A stretch of DNA of 20,100 nucleotides from Pleurotus ostreatus/Saccharomyces cerevisiae fusant (taxonomy: Eukaryota; Opisthokonta). The position numbers were made by a program, and so were the translations under genes. The notes under the pieces are model-generated. The model was not told where the DNA came from. It made no database searches and saw only the letters and a program-made list of their open reading frames with translations. Positions 1 through 12,650 of this stretch are shown in pieces. The DNA is taken from the NCBI GenBank assembly GCA_024196135.1, contig JAMQCK010000551.1:1-20100 (forward strand), given 5' to 3'. Numbering within the stretch: position 1 is the first letter of the stretch; the number at the start of each line of letters is the position of its first letter.

Positions 1-2
1 CC

Positions 3-1972
<1,970 letters not shown>

Positions 1973-3160
1973 CTTAGTTGCAATGTCGCTCGACGACAGG
2001 CTGGACGACGCCAAGCCAAGCGCGACGACGCGGACGACGACGATGACGAGGGCAAGGCACTTGACGATTGCCGCCCGGATTTGATCACCGTATGTTGTGT
2101 CATCGTTCGCACGCGGTTATCAGTTTGTGGCGTTATGAGCTGCTTGTCTCCCGGTCCCGCCCAGCGCGTGTCCCATGCATGTTCGTGTGCTGGAAGCTGG
2201 GGTGTAGGCGCCTATGCTTCGACTCTTCTTCGCGGACTTTGAAAGATGCAGCTTTTGGCTGCGCGTCTCCGGGCGCAGGTCGCTCGACCGCCTGGTATGC
2301 TCTCTTTCTGGCCACACAGGGGGCGCAGAGGCCAGAAGGCGTCCCCAGCGCTTCAAAAAGGGCTGGTGAGGCTCACGTATACGAAAAAGGCAGAGCTCTT
2401 CCTGTTTTGACCCAGAGGGTAGGTGGACCGGCTCTTCTCTGCCGTCGGACGGCCAAGCAGGATCCCTGCCCGTCCTCGACATGAGGTCGCCCACGAGGCG
2501 GCCAGTTGGCAGCCTGTGGCCCTGCCCGGGATCGCATCTGCGGCAACCGGCTGAAAAAGGTAGCCTGTTGGCGCAGGAGTGGAGAAGTCGACAACCGTAT
2601 TGTCCGTGTCCGGATATCGGGATCATATGCCGTGTCTTTGTGTTTCTTTTTGGGCAGACTGATTCCATTTTTGTTGGTTTTGACCCGTTCGGCGATCCTG
2701 GGAGACAATAGCCATACGGTTTAAAAGTCTGCGGAATGGCCAACACTCTCCTTTTCGCCTATACGAACCGCCGAAACGCCTCGTGCAGCCGTTGCCAGTC
2801 GAGACGGCCACGACCCGCGCACCCCACGCCCCCACGCCCGGACACGCACGTCGCTTACGAGTCGAGATCTGTATCGACTAAAGCTGTCGCTCCTCTTGCC
2901 TGAATCTCGATTCACCGATCGCAGCGCACGACAACAGCAGCAACCCACCCTCTGCCCAACGACGCGGCCTCGCGTCGTCTCGCAGTCGTCGGCATTGCCT
3001 CTGACGCAGGACGCCTGCCTCGTGTTGCACAGCGTTCCTGACTCCAACCCTCACCATACGCGTGTCCTCCAGTACTTATAGGCCGCCCAGTGCGCGCTCT
3101 CCCTCTCTCTACACTTCTCGTTTTTCGTTCTTCAACCACTACATCATCTATCCATTAATT
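1973..3160. other. Intergenic region between divergent kinase and homeobox genes
   Basis: This 1.19 kb stretch holds the 5' leaders and promoters of the kinase (minus) and the homeobox gene (plus). Several open frames of 60-210 codons lie here, but none resembles a known protein and they overlap on both strands, so I call no gene. A GAC/GTC-rich triplet stretch lies at about 2018-2052. A pyrimidine-rich tract lies at about 3096-3135, just before the homeobox start. I saw no convincing TATA box for either gene. Confidence 0.7.
3096..3135 (+). promoter_or_regulatory. Pyrimidine-rich tract upstream of the homeobox start
   Basis: A CT-rich run with almost no purines begins about 65 bp before the ATG at 3161. 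In filamentous fungi such tracts often lie just upstream of transcription start sites. No TATA box is evident nearby, so this is the best visible core-promoter candidate. The assignment rests on composition and position only. Confidence 0.4.
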
Positions 3161-4336
3161 ATGTCGGGCCATCACAGAAGCAGCGACCGCTACTATTCGC
3201 AACGTGCCACGCCGAGCTTGGAGCACCAGCAGGGTTACCAGTACCAGCATCAACCCCATGGTTCCGTACAAGGTAAGCGCCCCGTTCTGCTTCCGACGCG
3301 ATGGCCATGTTGATCCAAACTGTGTCACGCTCTAGGTTCGTGAGATGAATGCCGGAAGCGCCCAATTTAACTGTACCTTCTTCTTGCAGCATCCAGCTCG
3401 TACCAATCGGCGGGTTACCAACCGGCCGGGCACCGCGGCTACCCAAGTACTTATAGCCAGTGGCCTGCGAATGATGCTCGTAGGACCTCCCATCCTTTTC
3501 CCCCACGCACCCGCGCTCACGCACGCCTCCAGAAATGTCGTCCACCACGTACTCCAACCTCTACGACTACCCGTACTCGGCGTCGGACCGCGTGTCCTCG
3601 CCGTACGGCACGACCACGACCACTAGTGACCGCCGCCTCCCCCCACTCGATGTATCCGGCGGCGATCGATGGTCGACGATGGGCTACGGCGGTGGTTCGA
3701 CCACGTCGGGCCTTGAGACGTCCATGAGGTCGAATCCTACGTCGTACACGAGCTCCAGCTACGGCGGCACGTATCACGGTCACCACTCGTCCACCGCCGG
3801 CGCCGCTAGTGGCAACTACGCATATGCGCACGGAGTCCCCGACTCCGCGTCGTACACGAGCAATGCGTCCATCCCGCGCCCTACCTCCGCCGCCGTCCGG
3901 GTGCCCGCTGCCTCCAGCCACCACCACGCGCCCATGAGCTACTCTCCGCCGCCCCCCATTTCGCCCGCCTCCGAGGCGGACCAGAGCGGCACCGTCAAGA
4001 AGAAGCGCAAGCGCGCCGACGCCAACCAGCTGCGCGTGCTCAACGACGTCTACATGCGCACGGCCTTCCCGTCGACGGAGGAGCGCCACCAGCTCGCCAA
4101 GCAACTCGACATGTCGCCGCGTAGTGTTCAGATCTGGTGCGTGCTGCCTGTCCATTACCTGACCCTGACACTGACGCGTCCTCTGCAGGTTCCAGAACAA
4201 GCGGCAGGCGATGCGCTCGACTAACCGCCAGACGCCCGCGCACCTAATGCCGGACCCTGCGCCTGCGCCGCCCCAGTCAACCGCGGGTGGTGTCACTCGC
4301 ACGACTTCGACGCGCCGTGGTCGGTCCGCGTACTAA
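3161..4336 (+). CDS. Homeodomain transcription factor
   Basis: Exons are 3161-3272, 3390-3479, 3533-4136 and 4189-4336, giving 317 residues and ending at TAA 4334-4336. Introns are 117, 53 and 52 nt with GT-AG ends. The first in-frame ATG is 3161. Residues 1-215 are low-complexity and rich in Ser, Tyr, Gly and Pro with His-rich stretches, as in many fungal activators. The homeodomain spans about 222-281. A basic arm (KKKRKR, probably also the nuclear signal) comes first, and helix 3 reads SVQIWFQNKRQ with W269, F270, N272 and R274 at the invariant positions. The third intron splits the W269 codon inside the recognition helix. The C-terminal tail is short and ends in RRGRSAY. It is a typical rather than a TALE or mating-type homeodomain. 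It resembles the basidiomycete developmental homeobox class (hom1/hom2 type), but I cannot assign orthology from sequence alone. DNA targets are unknown. Confidence 0.93.
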
Positions 4337-6811
4337 GACGATGGCCCTTCATTCCCCTCCCCGCTCAGTCCGTCCGTTCTCTATTATTTTTCTTATGCCG
4401 TTCGTGCTCATGTCGTCGCATCAGTTCTTGGTCGTTCAGCGACCACACGTATTTAATATCTTACTCCGGTGATTAATATCCTTAGCTACCTTACGTACCT
4501 CGCATGGACTTACAAGAGACTGGAAACCTCCGCCGGGTCGCCGTGCCCCGCCGCCGCATTTGTACCATTCTCATATGCCTCAAACAGACTATCAGCCCAC
4601 TAGCTACTATGTATACATATACCTAGGCCCAACATATATGGCTTTCCTGTACTTACAGATTTTCTTACTGTACCGCCCTAATATGACCCTCCGCTCGCTG
4701 AGCGAGCGTTGGCCAAAATTCTGCCCGGTCTGCCTAACCCGGCCGCCAGGACCAGCCAAGGACCAGCGGCTGATGTCGCCACGATCTTCCGACCGACTGG
4801 GGCGCAGTAAAGGCCTACACACGTCAACCAATCTCCATTCCATACGAGCCCCGTCGGGCATCCGGGGTGAACTCACGAGACGTCGTGCCCTGCGGCCCCT
4901 GGTTTAGCTGACCACGCTCGCGCATATCCTGATCGATAATCAGAACTGGGCCGTTAGCTGGCCGCCTGACGTGCAAAGAGAAGGTTTATCATCATCGCTA
5001 TCCATCGCTGAGCTGCCATGCGCAATCTCATCAACCCAATCTCAGCCGGCCTCTAGGCAGAGAAGGCATGCGGGAGGCCTCCTGCATCGCACTTCAGCCG
5101 CATGAGCCGCCATTGAGCCGCCGGATGTCACGCGTCATACCTTCGAAGCCTTCGCCGATCCCACCAGCGAATTGTCATCTGGTCGATACAGAGATTCTTC
5201 CATTCATCTCCGTACGCATAGATGAAGATCTGCGGAGACAAATGCCATGAAATTGAGGCGCGCGGTGCCCCTTCATGTGCTGACGGGCCCAGATCTGCGA
5301 AATCAGGCAGGTATGCCTCCGCGCGTATTGTATGGTCGAGCGGAGGCAGACGGGGGCAACGGCGGAGGCTAAAGGCCCTTCGATGTTCACGACCGCGGAT
5401 TACGAGGGTGGCACGGTGCCGGCGCGCAGCAGCATGGGAGGAGAGCGACGTGTTGACATACACTGATACAACGTCGTGCGGTAAGGTCCGGGTGCAATCG
5501 CCGGAGTGTAGTGGTCGACGATGGCCCGGGTACGGTTTGGTCAGCGGTTGTGAATAGAGACGAGGTGCACACACGTACAACAGAGCGGAACAGATGCAGA
5601 CGGATATGGATAGGACATCGTTCGCGCTACAGTCAGTCAGTCCTCTGGGGAAAGCGCCGACAGCGCGACTAACATGAGGTCCAATCATGTTGACGTCGCG
5701 AGCCTTATTACGCGTAGGTGTTGATGGCGGAGTCTATACGCATCGTAAGCCCTTCAAGGTTCATGTGCTGCATATGGCCAACTAGGGAGGTCCGTGTATT
5801 TCGACCTCGACCGGACCTACGCTTTTGGGCTGTGTTTCGCCAGCAGGCTCTGGTGCCTCTCGCGCGAGGCGAAGCAAGCACCTCGATATCACGCGGTGGC
5901 CTGCTGGATCTGTACGTTGGACTACGCGATTGAATGGACCCTGGTCGCCTGTTCACGACATAGAGCCTAGGATAATAGACAACGCAATGACACACCGGGG
6001 TCTTCTGCCATTCAAGCTCGCTATCGTCACGGTCCCTTTTACTAAAGAGCGCAGTGCACTGTAGAGCAAATTGTTATTCTGGCGATAAAGTTCTGAGAGC
6101 GCTCGAGGTATAACGTACCGGATTACCGCTGAAGCACGCGTATATGGCACAGGTACACGCGTATCGCGCGGTGTAGAGGCCTGACTGCAGAGCGCGTTGC
6201 GCCGCCACCGCAGAGCTGCACATCGATGCGATTCAGTCGGCTGAAGGAGTTGCGCGTCGGAGCTATGCCCAGCACCGTCAAGCACGCTCGAGGACCGGAA
6301 TAGCTATCCAGAGATCTGGCATACCGAGGGCCAGACTGCAAGACTCGGTTGCGTCTTAGCGGCGTCAGCGGTCGGACAAAGCCCGCACCAGCCAATACGT
6401 GACAAGGGCTTCTGAGTTCTCGGAAGTCGGCCCTTCCGGCTAGAATGCAGTAGGCCAGGAAGATGTGCAATCCAAGCTTGGCACGCTCCTTACCTCTTCA
6501 TGAGATCATGGAGAAGCGCCACCAGGATCTACTCAGTTAGACAGGCTCATGAGGGTGGGAAACAAGGTCGATGTTGGACTTCTCAGAATTCCCATTTGGA
6601 AGCATCACGTGGTGCTTTAGCCCCGGCGTTCGCCGTTGCTGATGAGTATTGTTCGAATCCCGAGCTCTAACGATCCCAAGTTATGCTCTATCGCTGTGCT
6701 GCGCATGAGAACGGGCATGAACTGCAGTCTGACATAGAGAGGCCAATGTAAACATTAAGTTAAATATATACGAAAGACCAGAACCGGGACACAGAACCTA
6801 TAGTATACCCT
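4337..6811. other. Gene-poor region between convergent 3' ends
   Basis: About 2.5 kb separates the stop codons of the homeobox gene and the New1/Elf1 gene. The flanks hold their 3' untranslated regions: T-rich sequence at about 4380-4470 on the plus side, and a TATATATTTAACTTAATG stretch near 6755-6772 read on the minus strand. In between I found no open frame with recognisable family motifs, no terminal repeats, no reverse transcriptase or transposase signature, and no tRNA that folds. The longest open frame (5128-5688, minus) has no recognisable content. It may be decayed transposon sequence, a non-coding RNA locus or simple spacer. Confidence 0.55.
4692..4708. repeat. Perfect 8-bp inverted repeat around one base
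   Basis: CGCTCGCT and its exact reverse complement AGCGAGCG flank a single G, giving a 17-bp near-palindrome about 355 bp downstream of the homeobox stop codon. It could be a dimeric protein-binding site. A one-base loop is too tight for a good RNA hairpin. It is not followed by a U-tract, so I do not call it a terminator. Confidence 0.5.
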
Positions 6812-9800
6812 CTAATCACTGTCCGTATCCTCAGGCTTCGGCCCACCATGTGTAAGCCAGGCCAACTTCCGCAAACGCCTCCGCTCCTCCTGCGCCTTCT
6901 GCTGGTTCCTGGTCATCTTTTTCTTCTTCTTGGGCACGCCGCTGGGGCTCGCTTTGCCGTCCTCAGCCCCGCTACCAGCCGGCGTTGCCGCAGCAGAACC
7001 CGCCGGAGTCTGCAGACGCGAGCGAGCGGGGGTGTTGGCACCGCTGCCCTTCGGCGACTTGGTCTCCAGGAAAGCGTCGTCGACCGTCGCGCCCTTGCCC
7101 TTGTGCGTCATGCGACCGCCGTCGACGTACCACGTCTCCGGGCCTACAAGGAGTCAGTGTGCGTTCTACTTCAGGCAGGCGGGAATACTCACAAAGAGCA
7201 GACACGAATTCGTGGTTATGCGAAATGATGACCACAGCGCCGGCCCAGTCACGGATGGCGACGGCAAGACCACCAAGCGCCTCACGATCCAAGAAGTTAC
7301 TCGGCTCGTCAAGGATGCAGACCTGCGGGTTATTCCACAAACAAGCAGCGATAACGAGCTTGATCTTCTGGCCGCCAGACAGACCCGCGATCTCGTTGTA
7401 CTGCGCGATATCGCCGTCGAGGCCAACCTGCTCGAGGTGCTGGCGGACGAGGTGCGCGGACGTGTCGCGGGTACCGGCACCCTCGCGGGAGGACTCCATG
7501 TCGTCGAACTGCTGCACGAACTTCTGGTAGCCCTTCTCCATGAGCGTGTCGCGTGGGACCCAGGTGTTGAAGCGATGGTCGAGCCCTTTCCACTTGACCT
7601 CGTACTGGAAGGTCTTCTTGAGCTTTTGACGACCCATGATCATCTGCAGGAGCATGAGCTACCATCGACAGCACGATCGACCAAGGGGACAAACCTCAAG
7701 CTTCCGGCGCGACCCATCCCGCCCAACCCATTCCTGGTCAAGCAGCGCCTTCTCCTCGTCCGTCACGCGCGTAGCCTTCTCCAACAACTCGCGATCGTGA
7801 CCATCCTGGAAGCGCCACTGGATGTACTGCACAGGCGTCTTCTCCAAGTGCCGCTCTGCGGGGCAAAGCAGACATTAGCCCCCATCAGACCCAAATAGCC
7901 AGAACCCGCGTACCGATATGGTGCGTGGCGTGCTGCGCCACATACCCCACACGCAGCGCCGGGTGCTTGTACACCGTGCCTTCCTGAGGCACCGTCTCGC
8001 CGGTCAGGAGCTTGATGAGGGTGGACTTGCCTGTACGCGACTGTCAGCGAAGGTGGCGACCAGTATAGCCGCCATACTCACCCGCTCCATTGGGCCCGAT
8101 GACGCCGACGCGGCTTGACAGCGACAGCGCGCAACTGACATTGAACAAGCTGGGCGTTGAGCGGCCCGGGTAGGTGAATGTGCAGTTCGTCATCTTCAGG
8201 ATCGCGCGGGTGTTACTGCGCACGCCCATGAGAGAGCCGGGTGGGGGGAAGGCGAACTTGACGGAAGTAGCAGCGAGGGTGTAGTACGACTTCGCCTCTG
8301 GATGCTCGGAGACGAATTTCGACAAGTTGCCCTTGTAGTAGACGAGCTAAAGGCGAAATGAGCAACAACCTCTGCCTTGTAGTGACAGGTACAAACCTTC
8401 TTCTGCTCGTAGTGGATGATATCGGTCGTGACATTGTCGAGGAAACCAGAGTCGTGACTGATGATCAAGCAGGTAACATGGTTGTGCGCGATAAGATACT
8501 GCTCCAACCACTTGACGGAGGCTTGATCCAACTATGTAGGTAATCAGTACAATTCTTAAAGCGACGTTTTGTCCGGCGACTTACATGGTTAGTAGGCTCG
8601 TCAAGAAGCAGCAAGTCGGCATTGTAGAGCATGGCACGAGCAAGCTCGAGCTTCATCTTCCAACCACCCGACAAGCCGGCGACCATATCCGCCTGGCGCG
8701 CATCGTCGAAGCCGACCTCGAGCAGCTGCTGCCTGATCTTCTCGCGGGGCACATCTGCGAGCTGCTTGTCCGACGCCACGAAGTCCAGAATCGACAGCGA
8801 CGTGTCCTCGCCCTGCAACGCGTGCTCGACCATGACGCAGCGAAGCTGGTCCTGCGGCGGGAAGTTCTCGACCTTGCCGTCGCGCAACTGACGCATGAGC
8901 GTCGACTTGCCGGAGCCGTTGGTACCTAGGATACCATAGCGGCGCCCGCGGAATAAGCGCAGCTTCGTGTGCGAGAGCAGGAGCAGAGCACCGTAGGCGA
9001 GCGAGAACTGCGTATCGCACAGCAGCTCGCCCTCCTCATCGTCCTCGACAGCCGCAGGGGCGTATTTCGCCTGGTCGATCGCGTGGAAGTGCTGCCGGAC
9101 GCTCTCGGCGTACTGGTTGCCGCCCTTGACGTCCAGCCAGGCAGAGATGTAGACGCCGACGCAGCGCTGCCACTTCTCGGTCTCCGAGAAGATGCGGTTG
9201 TAGACGAGGTCGGCGACCAACGCGGCCTGGAATTCGAGTGACCGGGCGAGCAGCGGGTGGCGGGGGGTATGGGGCCCGTTGGGCGACTGGGCCGAGGTGA
9301 TGACCAGCTCGGAGGGGAGCAGGTTGACAAGGGTATTGAACACCTCGCGCGTCTCGGCCTCGAGGTCGCGACGGACGGGCGGGGGGCCGGACGACGACGC
9401 GCCGGACTTGATGAGGGTCTGGAGGGCAGCCTCACCGAAGGCGCGGACCTGGAAGCAGGAATTAGATCGTGGCCAGTGTGCATGATCGGAGGACATACCT
9501 CGGGGAAAGCCGCGCCCTTGGCGATCTTCTCAACACCCTCAACGAGAGGGCTCAAGTAGATCGCAGCCACGTTCGGATCACGAACGAGCTTGACGAGGTT
9601 GTCAATGACAACCACGGTACGGCGCTGGACCTCCATGCTCCTGTCGTTAAGGGCGCGCAGGAGCAGCGGGACGAGGACAGCGAGGGCAGGGGCCGTGACT
9701 TCCGCGACGAAGGTAGTGTTGGAGAGCGACTTGATGACCGCGGGCACGGAGTCGGGGTTGGCCATACATTTGACCAGAGCAGGAATGTGCGGTGCGAGAT

Positions 9801-10661
9801 CGTCGTTCGCGAGGGTGGTGCAGAGGGCGTTCGCGCACTTGTTAGCGGCAGTGGAGACCTGTAAGACGGATGTAAGCACCCGTCTACGCCGGAGCATGCG
9901 TACTACACACCTCAGACTTCGTGTCGTGCATCGCTGCCTCAACTTTGGGGATCGTGTCACCGAGAATATCCGCGACATAGGTCCTGGTATTGGGACCGAC
10001 CCATGTCCTCATCGTATCCAGGACGCCTGCGCTCTCCGATCAGCCACGAGCACTCCTCATGCCGACGGTCTTACTCACCAACTTTGGTGCGCCATTTTCC
10101 TGAGTCGAGAATGGGCTCTAGGGTACGGAATAGGATGCGCGTAGCCTCGGGAGGGACAAGCTTGACGATCGCCTTGACAGCGGTGGTAGCAGCGGTACGG
10201 ACGACATCGCCCTTATCCATGTAAAGATCATACTAAACAATGAGTTAGCAACGAAAAGGAAACACTGAAGATGGATGTGCGCACCAGAGCAGGTAGGCAA
10301 GGTAACAGAAGGGGTATCGCAGGGGCGCCGAGAACATGAGCCAATGATTGGAAGGCGATTGCGCCCGACTCGCGCTCATAGCCAGATTTCTTGTTGGTGG
10401 CGAATCCAAGAAGGGTTTTAAGGACTTGCTGGTCCCTGTTGGAGATGTAAGCTGACACCCAGAGAGGGATATTAAGGTACGCACTCCAGGCTCTCTATTC
10501 CATGAGTCTGTACTTCCTTCGCTAGTTTATCTGAAGCAGCCTTGGCATCTGGAGCATGGATTAGTCTCTGAACTTCGAGCGATAAAGATATAAAGCTCAC
10601 CAGGCTGTGTAGGTGCAGTCTTAAGGGCTTCCAGGTGTGCGGCGAACGGAGAATCGGACAT
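6812..10661 (-). CDS. New1/Elf1-type ABCF ATPase (EF3-related) with ABC2 chromodomain
   Basis: Exons on the minus strand: 10601-10661, 10485-10548, 10285-10435, 10079-10232, 9911-10026, 9499-9858, 8585-9448, 8397-8531, 8082-8346, 7914-8030, 7695-7855, 7193-7643 and 6812-7143. This gives 1076 residues with 12 introns of 49-58 nt, all in phase. HEAT repeats fill roughly 20-340 and a helical bundle comes before ABC1. ABC1 has Walker A GTNGSGKST (477-485), signature LSGGW (561-565) and Walker B LLDEPTNH (D585, E586). ABC2 has GPNGAGKST (719-727), a chromodomain-like insert (about 827-860, FQYEVKWKGL), signature LSGGQ (904-908), D928/E929 and switch H958. The Lys-rich C-terminus with RNQQKAQEERRRLRKLAWL and PKPEDTDSD matches yeast New1 and fission-yeast Elf1 better than canonical EF3. 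Known roles are ribosome-associated translation termination (New1) and mRNA export (Elf1). The yeast New1 prion-like Asn/Gln-rich N-terminus is absent. Confidence 0.93.
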
Positions 10662-10936
10662 GGCGGTCGTTGCTACAGGAGACATCTATGGGGAAATGAT
10701 ACAGAGTGCCGAAGTAATGCGGACGAGATGCAGTATACACTGAGAGAGCGAGATAGATTACGAGAATCCCTTAAGTGGTCTATGTCGTTGCCGGCGGTGA
10801 GCGGGAAGACTTTTTGGTGCGCGGTCGACGTGTGCCGCGATGGGCAGAAGCAAGCTGCAACACCGGCGCCTAAAATTGCGATCGGTATTGGGTGATCGGA
10901 TTTGATTGCCGGGCACGCGGGGCAACAATTCGCGCC

Positions 10937-10942
10937 CACGTG
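10937..10942. promoter_or_regulatory. E-box CACGTG
   Basis: A single palindromic CACGTG lies about 275 bp upstream of the New1/Elf1 start, inside the shared intergenic region. Basic helix-loop-helix factors bind such sites in fungi. A six-base match is expected by chance every few kilobases, so this is weak evidence. Confidence 0.25.
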
Positions 10943-11632
10943 CGTCCCCGCCCGTCTTCGTCGACGAACGAGGTTGATCTGCGCGTCCATCCAGGAAATC
11001 ATCACTTGTTTTTTCTCTTCCCTCTCACATTTGATAACCTCTGCTCCGAGCAATGTGCTAGCCAGACGCCTCTTTTCAGTTCCGGATACAGGCGATATCG
11101 ATGCGCATCGTCAATTGTTCGCACCGACGGCGATGTCAATAGCAACCTTCATGTCCGCCTCGTCTAGCCGTGTTCCATTCTATAGCAACGGTAGAGGTCC
11201 ATCAGATGGCTGGTTCTCGTTAGGCGTGGCCGGAGACTCATGTTCACCTCGTCGCCGCTCCGCCGATGCTCGGATGTGCCAGAACAGCCCCAACAATAGG
11301 TGTCGTGTGCTGCCGAATATTCGCGCGGCCCTATATTCTCATGTCCCTGAGGCTGTTGAATGGATAGGCGAGCTGCTATCCGTACAAAAGTACAGGATCG
11401 CTCTCAAGATGAAAGGTCTTCACTTCCATGGACAGCCAACGATTGCAGGTCCCTGACGACCGGCGCCCTCAAACGGTGTACCGCCCCATCCTTACGCCTA
11501 CCTCAAGGCCTATTATCTGTACCAAGACGATCAGTGACGACAATGGGAACCCCAGTGCGGCAAGTCAGCTGCGTAGCACGGCCCGTGCGCGCCTCGAGGT
11601 CACCTCATGTCCGCATGGCCGCTCATGAAGCT

Positions 11633-11639
11633 ATATAAA
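11633..11639 (+). promoter_or_regulatory. TATA box of the four-helix membrane-protein gene
   Basis: TATATAA lies in the context GCTATATAAACGCC, 90 bp before the ATG at 11729, and is followed by a CT-rich stretch (CTCTTCTTCG). Both spacing and context fit a fungal core promoter. Confidence 0.7.
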
Positions 11640-11728
11640 CGCCGACCTCTTCTTCGCCGCTCTTCATCTCGTACAGCTCACGCCGTCCGCTCACCTCTAT
11701 CCGTACTCTGAACACACGCACTTCTAAT

Positions 11729-12650
11729 ATGGCCATCTCATTCGACCTCCCGCCCATCCGCATCGCGCTCTACACGCTGGTGGTAAGTGCTGGTACTTGA
11801 CATCATAGCGAAATCCCCTCAGGCTCACTTGGCGTCTAGACCCTCTTCTCTATCGTCGTCTTCGGCCTCTCCATTGCTCGGATTGTCTACACGAAGGGCC
11901 TGTCGCCCTGGGACCCCCTGAACCATGGGCAACCGTACTATGGTGCGCCGCCTACTGAGTGCGTCATCGCCACGGCGCTAACGTTCCCTCCCAACCAGAC
12001 CCCATCGTCGCCGAGCTGATAGTGTCAACCATCCTCACTGTACCCTGGTCCATCTTCGTGTGCGTCTCTTTCCCTCTTCGCCGAAGTCACCGTCTAATAG
12101 GAACCCTTCAACAGCATGCACACGATTCACAAGCGCGTCGAGCGCCGCCGTGTTAGCACCTTCCGTTCAGAGTTGATTGGCCTCTTCATCATATGGGTCT
12201 TCTGGCTGTGCGGCGCCGCCATCGCTACTGTACGTCGTCCCCTCTCTGCTCCGACCCATCCACTTCATCCCCCCTCTCCTCGTCCCTCTTATCACGCCCT
12301 CGTTCGCCTACCTACCTATCACATGCACCGCCTGGCCATCTGCTTCCCCTAGCATCATCACTTAGCCTAACCACTCACGCTAACACCCGCCCCAGGTCAC
12401 CGAAAACCGCGGCACGCCCGGCCGCTGGGGCGACCTCTCCTTCTGCTGGGAGTACAAGCAGTGCCGGATCCTCACCACGCTCCTCGCCTTCGCCTGGTCG
12501 ACGTGGATCATCCTCACCTTCCTCCTCGTCATCAGCCTCATCTTCGTCACCGCGAACCGCGCGCTGCTCGAGCCGATGCACGGGCGGTGGGACCCGCGCG
12601 CGAGCCACTATGGCGCGACGCAGCCGGCGCCGATGATGGGGTACGCTTGA
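11729..12650 (+). CDS. Four-transmembrane MARVEL-like membrane protein
   Basis: Exons are 11729-11782, 11840-11942, 11999-12059, 12115-12229 and 12396-12650, giving 195 residues and ending at TGA. Introns are 57, 56, 55 and 166 nt. The ATG follows a TATA box by 90 bp. Four hydrophobic segments are visible. TM1 includes LFSIVVFGLSIARIVY. TM2 includes ELIVSTILTVPWSIF. TM3 reads IGLFIIWVFWLCGAAIA. TM4 includes WIILTFLLVISLIFV. A basic loop (HKRVERRRV) sits between TM2 and TM3. A short loop with an NRGTPGRWGDLSFCW stretch precedes TM4. The tail after TM4 is short and carries no retention signal that I recognise. Size and topology fit fungal MARVEL-domain proteins, which sit in the plasma membrane or secretory vesicles, but sequence conservation in that family is low. 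No enzymatic motif is present. The function is unknown. Confidence 0.88.

Larger units (their letters stand above)
10662..11728. promoter_or_regulatory. Divergent intergenic region, New1/Elf1 gene and membrane-protein gene
   Basis: This 1.07 kb stretch lies between two head-to-head start codons. It contains a palindromic CACGTG (10937-10942) and a clear TATA box for the plus-strand gene (11633-11639). The open frames within it, up to 184 codons at 10902-11456, start without ATG and show no family motifs, so I do not call a gene. Confidence 0.6.

Noticed and set aside
1973..2014. In-frame N-terminal extension of the kinase
   Set aside because: The extra 14 codons start with TTG, and the ATG at 1972 gives the natural start.
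3517..4302. 261-codon open frame antisense to homeobox exon 3
   Set aside because: It is rich in Arg, Gly and Val as expected for the reverse of GC-rich coding sequence, has no family motif, and lies opposite a convincing homeodomain.
5128..5688. 186-codon minus-strand open frame in the gene-poor block
   Set aside because: It has no recognisable domain, a composition like random GC-rich sequence, and no plausible splice partners.
6645..6670. GTTCGAATCCC resembling a tRNA T-loop
   Set aside because: The flanking five-base arms do not pair, and no matching acceptor stem, D arm or anticodon arm can be drawn upstream.
8585..9978. Several long alternative frames across the New1/Elf1 gene
   Set aside because: They overlap exons whose translation contains Walker A, signature and Walker B motifs, so they are frame shadows.
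10902..11456. 184-codon plus-strand open frame between the New1/Elf1 gene and the membrane-protein gene
   Set aside because: It starts without an ATG, shows no conserved motif and lies in the expected promoter region of two divergent genes.
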